Shown one piece after another: positions 33,909 to 41,704 of a stretch of 48,840 bases of DNA. The position numbers were made by a program, and so were the translations under genes. The notes beneath the pieces are model-generated. The model had not been told where the DNA came from. It ran no database searches and saw only the letters and a list, made by a program, of their open reading frames with translations. The first letter of the stretch is position 1. Each line of letters opens with the position of its first letter. Origin of the DNA: CAVPEV01 sp963703555 (GTDB lineage: Bacteria; Actinomycetota; Actinomycetes; Actinomycetales; Cellulomonadaceae); assembly GCA_963703555.1 (NCBI GenBank), contig CAVPEV010000001.1, positions 1 through 48,840 on the forward strand. The letters run 5' to 3'.

Positions 33909-35282
33909 ATGCCGGTATGGCTCACGCTCGCGATCACAAAGAGCGCCGCCAGGGCGATCAGATTCCTTGGCAGGGGTGGCGGCCACGCCTATCCTGGGAA
34001 ACTCGCCGACACGCTGGACCCGCACCTTTCAAGAAAACTAGCCAAGAACCTGCCGCACGGCATCGTCATGGTCACCGGCACCAATGGGAAGACGACCTGC
34101 ACCAAGCTCATCGCCGCCGCGCTGGAGGCGAACGGCGAACGCGTGCTCACCAACAGCACGGGCTCGAACCTCAAGCGCGGAATCACGTCGGCGCTGATCT
34201 CGGCGGCGAGCCTGCGCGGCCGGTTCACCCAGACGGTCGGGCTCTTCGAGGTCGATGAGGCAAGCCTGCGGCGGGTCACGCCCGACCTGGCGCCCCAGCA
34301 CATCGTGGTGCTCAACCTGTTTCGCGACCAGCTCGACCGGTACGGAGAGCTGGACACGACGGCCGCCCTCATCGGCGAAGGCATCGCTGCGACGACCGCG
34401 CGGCTGTACCTCAATGCCGACGACCCGTTGGTCGCCAGCCTGAGCAGGTACGCAGGCAGTGCGAACCGAGTGAGCTACTTCGGCATCGACGACCTTCCGG
34501 CCGGCACCGCCCCGGACGGACAGACCGCGCCCGATTCGGACCGGTGCCCGATCTGCCGGTCGAGGCTGAAGTTCAGCCGGGTCTTCTACGGTCACCTCGG
34601 TCATTACACGTGCCCGAACGGCGACTTCGAGCGTCCGCAGCCGACCGTCGAGATCACCGGGGTGACCTCGGCCGACGCGTCCGGTTCGCGCTTCACGGTG
34701 GCGGTCGACGGCAGTCCGAGCGAGATCGAGTTCCCGCTGGCCGGCACGTACAACATGGACAACGCACTCGCAGCGCTCGCCCTGATGAACGGGCTGGGTG
34801 TCGATCAAGCAGTGGTGGCGCGGAGCCTGGCGTCAACCGTCGCTGCGTTCGGGCGGGTGGAGACCCTCGAGCTGGCGGGTCGCACCGTGTACCTCCTGCT
34901 GGTCAAGAACCCGGTCGGGCTCTCGCAGGTGCTTCAGACGTTCGTCACGGGACTCGCAGCGCCACGGCTGCTGTTCGCGATCGCCGACCTGCAGGCGGAC
35001 GGGCGCGACGTCTCCTGGCTGTGGGACGTCCCGCTGGAGCAGCTGATCCCAGCCGGCGCAGTCGTCCTCACGTCGGGAATCCGCGGCGCCGACATGTCGC
35101 TGCGCCTGCACTACGCAGGGATCTCCTCCGATCTGGTGCAGCCGCTCGACGCGGCCGTGCGCCGGTTGGTCGACGAGACGCCGGCAGGCGGTACCGCCTT
35201 CATCCTGCCGACGTACACGGCAATGCTCCAGATCCGCAAGTCGTTGTCACGCCAAGCGCCGATGCAGGAGGTGTGGAAATGA
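33909..35282 (+). CDS. murT: Lipid II isoglutaminyl synthase subunit MurT
   Basis: A 457-residue Mur-ligase-like protein that, with GatD, amidates the D-Glu of lipid II stem peptide. Motifs are the P-loop VMVTGTNGKTTCTKLI, FEVDEASLRRV, VVLNLFRDQLDRYGE, and the C-terminal DUF1727 domain (LLVKNPVGLSQVLQ, LWDVPLEQL). The zinc-ribbon insert of MurT shows CPICRSRLKFS and GHYTCPNGDF: three Cys are visible and the fourth expected position is Gly. The start ATG 33909 fits the leaderless promoter. The stop overlaps gatD by 4 nt (ATGA), as expected for a heterodimer made from one message. Confidence 0.95.
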   Translation: MPVWLTLAITKSAARAIRFLGRGGGHAYPGKLADTLDPHLSRKLAKNLPHGIVMVTGTNGKTTCTKLIAAALEANGERVLTNSTGSNLKRGITSALISAASLRGRFTQTVGLFEVDEASLRRVTPDLAPQHIVVLNLFRDQLDRYGELDTTAALIGEGIAATTARLYLNADDPLVASLSRYAGSANRVSYFGIDDLPAGTAPDGQTAPDSDRCPICRSRLKFSRVFYGHLGHYTCPNGDFERPQPTVEITGVTSADASGSRFTVAVDGSPSEIEFPLAGTYNMDNALAALALMNGLGVDQAVVARSLASTVAAFGRVETLELAGRTVYLLLVKNPVGLSQVLQTFVTGLAAPRLLFAIADLQADGRDVSWLWDVPLEQLIPAGAVVLTSGIRGADMSLRLHYAGISSDLVQPLDAAVRRLVDETPAGGTAFILPTYTAMLQIRKSLSRQAPMQEVWK

Positions 35283-35998
35283 CCGAACCCATCGTCATCG
35301 CCCATCTCTACCCACGCGAAATGAACATCTACGGTGATCTCGGCAACGTCATAGCCTTGCGCAAGCGCCTGGAGTGGCGCGGATTTCAGGTCGTCGTCCG
35401 GCCGGTGGACGTGGGTGTCTCGTTCGACGTCGACGAGGCCGACATCGTCTTCGGCGGAGGAGGCCAGGACTCCGGGCAGCTGGTCATCGGAGAAGATCTG
35501 GCCGCCCGCGGCGAGGACCTGCGTCGGGCCGCAGCCGCCGGCACCCCGATGCTCGTCATCTGCGGGACGTACCAGTTGTTCGGGCGCGGGTTCACCACCC
35601 TGGACGGGCGGGAGATTCCCGGCATCGGCGTGCTCGGTGCGCAAACGGTTGCCAGCACGGTCCGGATGATCGGCAACATCGTCCTCGACAGCCCGTTCGG
35701 GCGGCTCGTCGGGTTCGAGAACCACTCCGGGCAGACCGTGCTCGACGCCGGCCAGCGTCCGCTCGGCACCGTGACGAAGGGCTACGGCAACACGCCCGAC
35801 GGCGGGTACGAGGGTGCGATCAGCAACAATGTCATCGGCACCTACCTGCACGGGCCCGTGCTGCCGAAGAACCCACGGCTCGCCGACCACCTCGTGCTCG
35901 CGGCCCTGAACCGTCGCCACGGGGTGAGCGACCTCGCTCCGCTGGACGACTCACTGGAGAGACAGGCGGCAGAGGTCGCCGCCGGCCGGCCGCGATAG
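35279..35998 (+). CDS. gatD: Lipid II isoglutaminyl synthase glutaminase subunit GatD
   Basis: A 239-residue class I glutamine amidotransferase (CobB/CobQ-like). The nucleophile Cys is residue 95 in MLVICGTYQLFG, and the catalytic His is in GTYLHGPVLPKNP. The N-terminal IAHLYPREMNIYGDLGN is family-typical. GatD supplies ammonia to MurT for lipid II amidation, which supports transpeptidation in Gram-positive walls. AGGAGG lies about 8 nt before ATG 35279. No terminator was seen after it; degraded sequence begins at once. Confidence 0.95.
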   Translation: MTEPIVIAHLYPREMNIYGDLGNVIALRKRLEWRGFQVVVRPVDVGVSFDVDEADIVFGGGGQDSGQLVIGEDLAARGEDLRRAAAAGTPMLVICGTYQLFGRGFTTLDGREIPGIGVLGAQTVASTVRMIGNIVLDSPFGRLVGFENHSGQTVLDAGQRPLGTVTKGYGNTPDGGYEGAISNNVIGTYLHGPVLPKNPRLADHLVLAALNRRHGVSDLAPLDDSLERQAAEVAAGRPR

Positions 35999-36009
35999 CC
36001 GGGGCCGCG

Positions 36010-36054
36010 GGCGTGGCCACGCCCGACGACCGGTTCCGCGGACAGACCGCGTGA
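36010..36054 (+). pseudogene. 3' relic of a dehydrogenase-like gene (repeat of the 27840 gene end)
   Basis: Fifteen codons ending in TGA read GVATPDDRFRGQTA. They match the last residues of the intact hydroxyacid dehydrogenase (VAGPDDRFRG), with 17 identical bases in the same frame. No upstream part is present: the frame passes directly into gatD. It is best explained as the tail of a lost paralogue or a recombination scar. Confidence 0.35.
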
Positions 36055-36685
36055 CCAGCGCCGGGGCCGGCCTCCATCGCCGGGGTGGCCGCGACGAGGC
36101 GGTCGACCGTCTTCGTGTGGATCACGCCCGGGCACACCGAGTTCACCTGGATGCCCACCTGCGCGGACTCCAGCGCCGCGGACTTCGTGAGGCCGTTCAC
36201 GCCGTACTTCGACGCCGTGCATGCCGGGAGGCCCTGGAAACTGACCAGACCGGCGATCGAGGCCGTGTTCACGATGGCCCCGCCACCCACCGCGAGCATG
36301 GCCGGGATCTCATACTTCATGGGCAGCCAGATGCCCTTGAGGTTGATCCCGAGCACGCGGTCCCAGTCCGCCTCCAGGTGGTCCGCGGTCGGGGCCATGG
36401 GCCCCTCGATGCCCGCATTGTTGTGCGCGCGGTCGAGCCGCCGTACGTGTCCACCGCGCGCCGGACGCCAGCCTGGACGTCAGCAGTCTGCGCCACGTCG
36501 CACCGGATGAACGTTGCGTCCCCGTCGGTGGCCTTGATCATCTCGACGGTCTCCAGACCGCCCTCGACGACGACCTCCGCCACGACGACCTTCGCGCCCT
36601 CCCGAGCGAAGGCCTGGGCGGATGCCCGACCGATCCCCGAGCCGGCGCCGGTCACCAGCGCCACCTTGCCCCCGAGAAGCCCCAT
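36055..36685 (-). pseudogene. Frameshifted and 3'-truncated short-chain dehydrogenase (SDR)
   Basis: The start is normal: GGAGGAAT precedes ATG 36685, and KVALVTGAGSGIGRASA is the cofactor motif. The frame is lost at about 36436-36442, after AVDTYGG; one base restored there resumes with LDRAHNNAGIEGPMAPT, GINLKGIWLPMKYE, and SIAGLVSFQGLPACTASKYG (catalytic Ser, Tyr, Lys in the second frame). The C-terminus stops matching after VAATPAMEA and the frame runs into gatD antisense, so the last ~40 residues including the usual VDGG end are missing. It is therefore broken twice. A single sequencing error could explain the frameshift but not the truncation. Confidence 0.8.
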
Positions 36686-37083
36686 TGCACATTCCTCCGG
36701 GCCGCGGGCGTCGCCCGTCGGACGTCACCTTGGAAACGAGCAGGTCAGCCTGCGGCACGAACGCTAGCAGCGGCCCCCGGGCCCGTGCGCGGCCATACGT
36801 CACCCGCGTCGGAGCCGGGACGCAGCCCGACAATGAGATGTGCTCCAAGACCTCGTCGTCCACGAAGCAAGGGACGTTCGACGCTTTCCCGAAAGTGGGC
36901 TGGCTGGTATGCTCAATTCCTTCCCAAGCCCGCCTGGCCGCGTGCGTGACGATGGCCGCCCCGCCCACCGGTCACCCGGGCCGCAGCCAGGGCAGACCGG
37001 ACGACGGGCCCGACGGCCCTGTCGCCGCCGGCAACCGACGCCGACCATGGGGATGGGACTGACGACTCGGATGGAGGCCCGCC
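36686..37083. other. 398-bp gap with no recognised gene
   Basis: Between the broken SDR and the lipoprotein there is no frame I can support on either strand. The middle (about 36835-36930) is less GC-rich than its surroundings and may be a relic of an unidentified gene. A ribosome site (GGAGG, 37071-37075) for the lipoprotein lies at the right end. Confidence 0.4.
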
Positions 37084-37821
37084 ATGCCCAGACGCATCGT
37101 TGCAGCCACTGTTGCGTGCCTGCTGCTGACGGCCGGGTGCGGTGCCGACGACGGCACGAGCAGGTCACCGACCCCAACGGCCGCGCCACCGTCCACGAGC
37201 GCGCCCACCCCCACGAGCGCACCCACCGGCCCGCCGGCACCGACCGACGCCAGCGGGCTCGAACAGCCGGCGATCTGGCCCGCGGCCGGCGTTGTCCTGT
37301 CCACCCCCGAGGCCGCGGCAGCCGACTTCGTCGCCCGCGCCCTGGGGGTGCCCCCGACGCTGGGCGAGTTCCAGCAGGGTGACGCCCGCAGCGGTGAGAT
37401 CGAGGTGTTCTTCGCCGGCGAGGGAGCCAACGCCGTCCGGACGGTCCGCAGCCGCCTCCTGCTGCGCCAGCTCGGACCGCACGACGGCTGGTTCGTGCTC
37501 GCCGCGGTCAACGAGAATGCGGCCATCAGCTCTCCCGAGTCGCGCTCCACGGTCCCCGCGGCTCCCCTGACCGTCGACGGCATCGGCCGCGGCTTCGAGG
37601 CCGCCGTCATCATCGAGGCGTTCATCGCCGGCGACGAGACCGTCCTCGACCGGCAGATCACCCAGGGCGGCGCCATGGAGACGCCCGAGCCGTTCACCGT
37701 CACGCTCGACCTCTCGGGTGCATCCCCAGGCGACGTCGTCATGCTGCTGGTGCGCGGCGGCGTAGGTCACGAGCTCGACCCGGGCGACTTCGCGGCGTCC
37801 CCCGTGGTCATCGGAGACTGA
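37084..37821 (+). CDS. Lipoprotein with Gmad2-like C-terminal domain
   Basis: A 245-residue exported lipoprotein. The signal peptide ends in LLLTAGC, a lipobox with Cys 19 as lipid anchor, followed by a Pro/Thr/Ser-rich linker (residues ~25-55). A central alpha/beta domain includes PEAAAADFVARALGVP and EIEVFFAGEG. The C-terminal ~85 residues (LTVDGIGRGFEAAVIIEAF, GDVVMLLVRGG) resemble the immunoglobulin-like Gmad2 domain found in surface and spore-germination-type proteins. Function unknown. ATG 37084 has GGAGG 6 nt upstream. The 224-bp gap to the next gene (37822-38045) shows nothing recognisable. Confidence 0.8.
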   Translation: MPRRIVAATVACLLLTAGCGADDGTSRSPTPTAAPPSTSAPTPTSAPTGPPAPTDASGLEQPAIWPAAGVVLSTPEAAAADFVARALGVPPTLGEFQQGDARSGEIEVFFAGEGANAVRTVRSRLLLRQLGPHDGWFVLAAVNENAAISSPESRSTVPAAPLTVDGIGRGFEAAVIIEAFIAGDETVLDRQITQGGAMETPEPFTVTLDLSGASPGDVVMLLVRGGVGHELDPGDFAASPVVIGD

Positions 37822-38045
37822 CGCGTCCCGGGTCTGATGCCGCTGCTCTGCGGGCTGCGGCTGTCGATCGAGGGCCGCGTCGCGGGCGTGCTCGTACGTG
37901 ACGGGTGGGACGTTCCCCAGGGTCGTCATCCGGCGGCCGGGCTCTGTCCATCCACGGCCTGCTCGGCCCCGGGGTGTTCGCCGAGGACAAGGGCGGCGAC
38001 ATCCGCACCGCACCGCCGCGGTGACCCGGGTACGGAGCGGACAGG

Positions 38046-39392
38046 TCAGGCGAAGCCGAAGACCGGGGGGAACACCACGACCACGATCGCTGCCCACACC
38101 CCGTAGACGGGCAGGTAGCGCGTCTGCCAGCGCTCGAGCGCCGCGAACACCCGCCACCCCCGCAGGAACCCGACCGACAGCCAGGCGGCCCGGACGAGGT
38201 GGACGAGGAGCAGCAGGTTCAGGCCCAGGGCGGCGGCCTTGTTGGGGCTGGAGCCGAACTCGGCGATCCGGGTCAGCATCGCCGTCAGCAGGACGGCGTC
38301 GACGGCGAGCGCCGCGAGGAGCAGCACGAGCTGCAGGGTGTCGAACAGCCTGGCAGGCGCGAGCGGGTCGCGTGCGGAGGTCGAGTAGAGCAGCAGGCCG
38401 ACGACGAGCATGAGGATCGCGTCCATGAGGATGAGCAGCTCGCGGTCGACCTCGACCAGCCCCCCGGCGGTCACGAGGGTGCCGAGCAGGGTCAGCAGCA
38501 TGACGATCGTCAGCGGGGTGAACACCCGCGTCAGGACGGGTGCGATGTTCTCGACGACGTTCTGCTTGGCCTCGACGAGCCACGCCGCCACGACAAGCGC
38601 CCCAGGCACCGCGAACGGCAGCACCCACGTGGTCAGGACAGCCTCGGGGTCGACGCCGACGAGCTGGAGGACGCCGACGGTGAGGCCGAGCAGGACACCG
38701 CCGCCGAGCGCGAGCAGGACGAAGTAGATGGCGAGCTCGCCGGTGAACCGGGCGAAGTCCATGCGCCGCCCGTCGGAGCGCCAGCGGCCCCCGACATAGG
38801 CGACACCGACCAGCAGCCACAGGGCGACGACCGCGTGCATCGCCGCCAGCGGCTCGGTCGAACCGTCGTCCTCGAAGGGGTAGACGTTGAGCACGACTGC
38901 CAGCGCGGCCGCGGACAGGACCAGCACTCCCACCACCGGAGCGGTGAGTCGCCGCTTCCAGGCGAAGTACGCCGCGACGAACGGGGCGACCAGCAGGCCG
39001 ATGTTCCGGGCCAGGGCAGCGCCGTCGAGCCAGACGAGACCGGCCCTGACCGCGAGCCCGGCCCCGACGGCCAGCGCCAGGACCACAGCGAGCTCCCGTG
39101 CCGGGAGACCGCCGGAGTCGCCAGGGGCGTCAGGGACGAGTGCGAGCTGCTTCCACAGCCGGTCGGAGTGCTCGCGGGCGAACTCGCGCGAGACGGCGTC
39201 GACGTTGCCGAGCCGCTTGATGGCGACGAGGAAGGCCTCCTGGTCGTCGAGCCCGCTCGCCTGCAGCTCACCCACCTGCTCGCGCAGGTGGTCCTCGAGC
39301 TCGTCGACGTCGGCCGGCGAGATGGCCTGGTGCCGCTGGACGTAGCCGCGCCAGCGCCCGATCTGCGCCTCGAGCTCGAGCTGCGGCGCCAT
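38046..39392 (-). CDS. Permease-prefix-domain membrane protein paired with PadR
   Basis: A 448-residue protein. Residues 1-90 form a cytosolic helical domain of the permease-prefix/DUF1700 kind (WRGYVQRHQAISPADVDELE, DHLREQVGELQ, EAFLVAIKRLGNVDAVSREF). The rest contains about ten to twelve membrane helices with no transporter signature I recognise. Such proteins are commonly encoded directly downstream of PadR regulators, as here: its ATG overlaps the PadR stop by one base (TGATG). It is probably a sensor or permease-like stress protein under PadR control. Confidence 0.82.
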   Translation of the reverse strand: MAPQLELEAQIGRWRGYVQRHQAISPADVDELEDHLREQVGELQASGLDDQEAFLVAIKRLGNVDAVSREFAREHSDRLWKQLALVPDAPGDSGGLPARELAVVLALAVGAGLAVRAGLVWLDGAALARNIGLLVAPFVAAYFAWKRRLTAPVVGVLVLSAAALAVVLNVYPFEDDGSTEPLAAMHAVVALWLLVGVAYVGGRWRSDGRRMDFARFTGELAIYFVLLALGGGVLLGLTVGVLQLVGVDPEAVLTTWVLPFAVPGALVVAAWLVEAKQNVVENIAPVLTRVFTPLTIVMLLTLLGTLVTAGGLVEVDRELLILMDAILMLVVGLLLYSTSARDPLAPARLFDTLQLVLLLAALAVDAVLLTAMLTRIAEFGSSPNKAAALGLNLLLLVHLVRAAWLSVGFLRGWRVFAALERWQTRYLPVYGVWAAIVVVVFPPVFGFA

Positions 39393-39754
39393 CACGCCCA
39401 CCCCTCGGCCGCAGCCGACGGTCGCGGCACGGACTGCCACACCTGCCGCAGCGCGTCGCCCACGACGGCCCACTGCTCCTGGCGCTCGGCGAGCACCTGA
39501 CGGCCCGCCGCCGTGATCGCGTAGTGCTTGCGGCGCCGGCCGGCCTCGGAGACTCCCCAGGACGAGGACACGTGACCGAGCCTCTCGAGCCGGTGCAGCA
39601 GCGGGTAGAGCATGCCGTCGGTCCACTGCATGCCGCCGCCCGACAGCTCGCTCACCCGTTTCAGGATCGCGTACCCGTACAGGTCACCCTCCGCCAGGAT
39701 GCCCAGCACGAGCGGGGTGGCCGACGCGGCGACCAGGTCCTTGTCGATGTGCAC
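39392..39754 (-). CDS. PadR-family transcriptional regulator
   Basis: A 120-residue regulator. The winged HTH is clear: LVLGILAEGDLYGYAILKRV, LSGGGMQWTDGMLYPLLHRL, ERLGHVSSSW, and GRRRKHYAITAAGRQVLAE. PadR proteins repress a neighbouring operon until a ligand or stress releases them. GTG 39754 has GGGAGG 4-5 nt upstream. The translation start is coupled to the membrane protein downstream. Two palindromes of the same design lie just ahead of the gene, so autoregulation is likely. Confidence 0.92.
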   Translation of the reverse strand: MHIDKDLVAASATPLVLGILAEGDLYGYAILKRVSELSGGGMQWTDGMLYPLLHRLERLGHVSSSWGVSEAGRRRKHYAITAAGRQVLAERQEQWAVVGDALRQVWQSVPRPSAAAEGWA

Positions 39755-39761
39755 GGCACCT

Positions 39762-39805
39762 CCCATACCTAGAGCCGCTAGGTATGGGACCCTAGCAGCA
39801 CTAGG
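39762..39805 (-). promoter_or_regulatory. Two CTAG-type palindromic operators in front of padR
   Basis: Site 1 has perfect 11-bp arms, CCCATACCTAG (39762-39772) and CTAGGTATGGG (39778-39788), around 5 nt. Site 2 has CCTAG (39791-39795) and CTAGG (39801-39805), also around 5 nt. Centres are 23 bp apart, about two helical turns. The pair overlaps the expected padR promoter and ribosome site, consistent with cooperative autorepression. Confidence 0.75.
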
Positions 39806-39809
39806 TACG

Positions 39810-39915
39810 GAAAGCGACCATCGAGCGCGGTGGATACCTTGTCGCTCACGACGACGTGGGTATGCAGGTGCGCATCGCCCGCGCAGGAGTCGTGGTGGTC
39901 GAAGCCGGCTGGCGG
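39810..39915 (-). pseudogene. MobF (TrwC/TraA-type) relaxase remnant
   Basis: About 35 codons read FDHHDSCAGDAHLHTHVVVS then DKV and DGR. In MobF relaxases three histidines bind the catalytic metal with spacing H-x10-H-x-H (His150, His161, His163 in TrwC); this fragment keeps that exact spacing and the HLHTHVVV core. A TGA bounds it upstream (39916-39918), and homology stops after DGR near the PadR operators. It is a relic of a conjugative or mobilisable element, not a working gene. Confidence 0.6.
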
Positions 39916-39918
39916 TCA

Positions 39919-39988
39919 TCTTCTGCCCGCCGTCTCTGGGCAGGGCGATCGGGTCGAGCCGGACGTCGCCGATGAAGTTCCCGGCAGG
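39919..39988 (-). pseudogene. Possible cupin-domain gene fragment
   Basis: Twenty-two codons read NFIGDVRLDPIALPRDGG, resembling the first strand of small cupin proteins that are often encoded beside carboxymuconolactone decarboxylases (a CMD remnant lies 70 bp away). A stop precedes it and homology ends at the relaxase junction. The match is short, so the call is tentative. Confidence 0.35.
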
Positions 39989-40055
39989 TCATCTCGAGGT
40001 CGGCGGCTTCGGTTCGAGCCTCAAGAGGCGGCCTTCGAGTTGCTCTGGCGGGCGG

Positions 40056-40188
40056 TCATTCGCCCTCGCTGAAGACCTGCTTGGCGACGAGGATCGCGGA
40101 CATCGCCTTCGGCCGGCCCGCGTAGCAGGCGAGGTGGATGATCACCTCCTTCAGCTCGCCCTCGGTCAGCCCGTGCGGTGTCGGTCAT
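40056..40188 (-). pseudogene. Carboxymuconolactone decarboxylase (CMD) gene with internal deletion
   Basis: A good start survives: GGAGGAG precedes ATG 40188, with codons MTDTA. Immediately after, in another frame, the family's C-terminal block appears: HGLTEGELKEVIIHLACYAG and RPKAMSAILVAKQVFSEGE with a proper stop at 40056. The N-terminal two-thirds, including the Cys-containing active region, is missing, and the two ends are out of frame. Full-length CMD proteins are about 110-130 residues or longer. The remnant is non-functional. Confidence 0.7.
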
Positions 40189-40203
40189 GGCGTCTCCTCC
40201 GGG

Positions 40204-41568
40204 TCATCCGCTGGGTGGTGTGAGCTTGTAGACGAGCCCGGCGGCGTCGTCGGTCAGGTAGACGGACCCGTCGGGTCCCGGCACGGCGTCGACGCTGCGG
40301 CCCCAACGGGACCCGCCCGGGTCCTGGAAGCCGGTCACGAGCGCCACAGCAGGCTCGAGCGTGGTGGTGGCAGCGTCCCAGGCGCTGTAGGCGACGTAGG
40401 GCTCGCGGGGCGGCTGCCGGTTCCACGAGCCGTGTGCCGTGATCAGCGCACCGTCGGCGAGCGAGTCGGGGAGGGCGGAACCGTGGGTGAAGACCAAGCC
40501 GATCGGGGCGCTGTGGGCAGGCAGGCCGAGCTGGGTCCTGCCGATGCTGGCGCAGTCCAGCGCACTCCCGTCGGCGTTGCTGATCGGGTCGGCGACATAG
40601 CCCGGCTCACGCAGGTCCTCGTGGTCGCGGGAGTCCGGCACGCAGTAGGGCCAGCCCAGGTCGGTGCCAGGAGCGATCCTCGAGACCTGGTCATGAGGGT
40701 GCTCGTTGACGTAGTCCGACGTGGTCTGCCCGTACTGGCCGGTGTCGTCGCGGAAAGGGTAGGGCTGGTTGTCGGCCTGGTTGACCGCGGCGAACAGGGT
40801 CCCGTCCGGGGCGAAGGACAACCCCTCGCCGTTGCGCACGCCCACGGCGATCGTCCGGTTGCCGGTTCCGTCGAGGTTCACCTGCGCGATCGTTCCCCGC
40901 TGGGGCGTGGAGGTGCGATCGACGGGGTCGCTGTTCGTGGCCGAGCCGACGTTGTAGACGACGACGTCGTCGCGGACGGCGACCATCTTGGCGGCGTGCC
41001 CCCCGCCGGGCAGACCGTCCACCAGGACTCGCCGGCCGGCCACCGTGCCGTCGGTGTAGTCCCAGGCCACGATCCGCGTCTCCTCGCCGACGACGAGGAC
41101 CACCTGGTCGCCCTGCCGCCCGACCGCGACGCCTTGCGGGTTCTCGAGGCCGTCCAGCAGGGTGGTGACGGTCGCGCCGCCGTCACCCGTGCTCGGGGTG
41201 AGCAGGGCCAGGACGCCGTCCGCACCGGTCGAGACGACGAGCCGACCGTCCGGCATCCAGACCGCCATGCGCGCGCCGGGGACGTCCGCCCACACCTCGG
41301 CGCTCCACCGGGGCGGGAGGTTCAGCGAGCGGCCGTGGGCCGGCCCGGCGTCGACGCCGGGCGGCACGGTCAACGGCACCGGCGTGAGCGCCGCACCCGG
41401 GAGCACCGCGGAGATCCCGTCCGACGCGGTCGGCACGGCCGACGCGGCCGGAGCCACAGGTCCATCCTCGGCCGTGCATGCGCCGAGGAGGATCACGGTC
41501 GCGGCGGCCACCGCGACCGTGGCGACGGGGTGTCGCGGCGGTCGACGCGCGCGGAGGTGCCTGCTCAT
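40204..41568 (-). CDS. Sorbosone-dehydrogenase-like beta-propeller lipoprotein
   Basis: A 454-residue exported protein. The signal peptide ends at a lipobox (ILLGAC, Cys 31). The mature part is a six-bladed PQQ-type glucose/sorbosone dehydrogenase fold: MAVWMPDGRLVVS, GLENPQGVAVG, GLPGGGHAAKMVAVRDD, VRNGEGLSFAPDGTLFAAVN, DLGWPYCVPD and ITAHGSWNRQPP. Homologues are periplasmic or surface sugar/aldehyde oxidoreductases or of unknown substrate. ATG 41568 lies 6 nt after a -10 element (41575-41580), so it may be leaderless. A gene for PQQ synthesis is not in the window. Confidence 0.85.
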   Translation of the reverse strand: MSRHLRARRPPRHPVATVAVAAATVILLGACTAEDGPVAPAASAVPTASDGISAVLPGAALTPVPLTVPPGVDAGPAHGRSLNLPPRWSAEVWADVPGARMAVWMPDGRLVVSTGADGVLALLTPSTGDGGATVTTLLDGLENPQGVAVGRQGDQVVLVVGEETRIVAWDYTDGTVAGRRVLVDGLPGGGHAAKMVAVRDDVVVYNVGSATNSDPVDRTSTPQRGTIAQVNLDGTGNRTIAVGVRNGEGLSFAPDGTLFAAVNQADNQPYPFRDDTGQYGQTTSDYVNEHPHDQVSRIAPGTDLGWPYCVPDSRDHEDLREPGYVADPISNADGSALDCASIGRTQLGLPAHSAPIGLVFTHGSALPDSLADGALITAHGSWNRQPPREPYVAYSAWDAATTTLEPAVALVTGFQDPGGSRWGRSVDAVPGPDGSVYLTDDAAGLVYKLTPPSG

Positions 41569-41574
41569 GCTCCG

Positions 41575-41580
41575 AGGCTA
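41575..41580 (-). promoter_or_regulatory. -10 element (TAGCCT) for the sorbosone-dehydrogenase-like gene
   Basis: TAGCCT on the minus strand ends 6 nt before ATG 41568; a GGAG lies between but is too close to the ATG for normal ribosome binding. This is the leaderless pattern seen repeatedly in the window. Confidence 0.4.
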
Positions 41581-41704
41581 TGCACGGTCCGCTGCCGGCT
41601 GGGAGGGTCTGCTGGTACACGTGGGTGGGCGGTGACTTCCAGGCGCACGCCAGAGATGATGCCCTCGGGAGCGTCGTCCGAAAACTCCACGAAGGGACCC
41701 GCAC

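Noticed and set aside
36055..36685. Two separate SDR-like genes on the minus strand
   Set aside because: The two frames join into one SDR with a single-base correction near 36440, so this is one broken gene.
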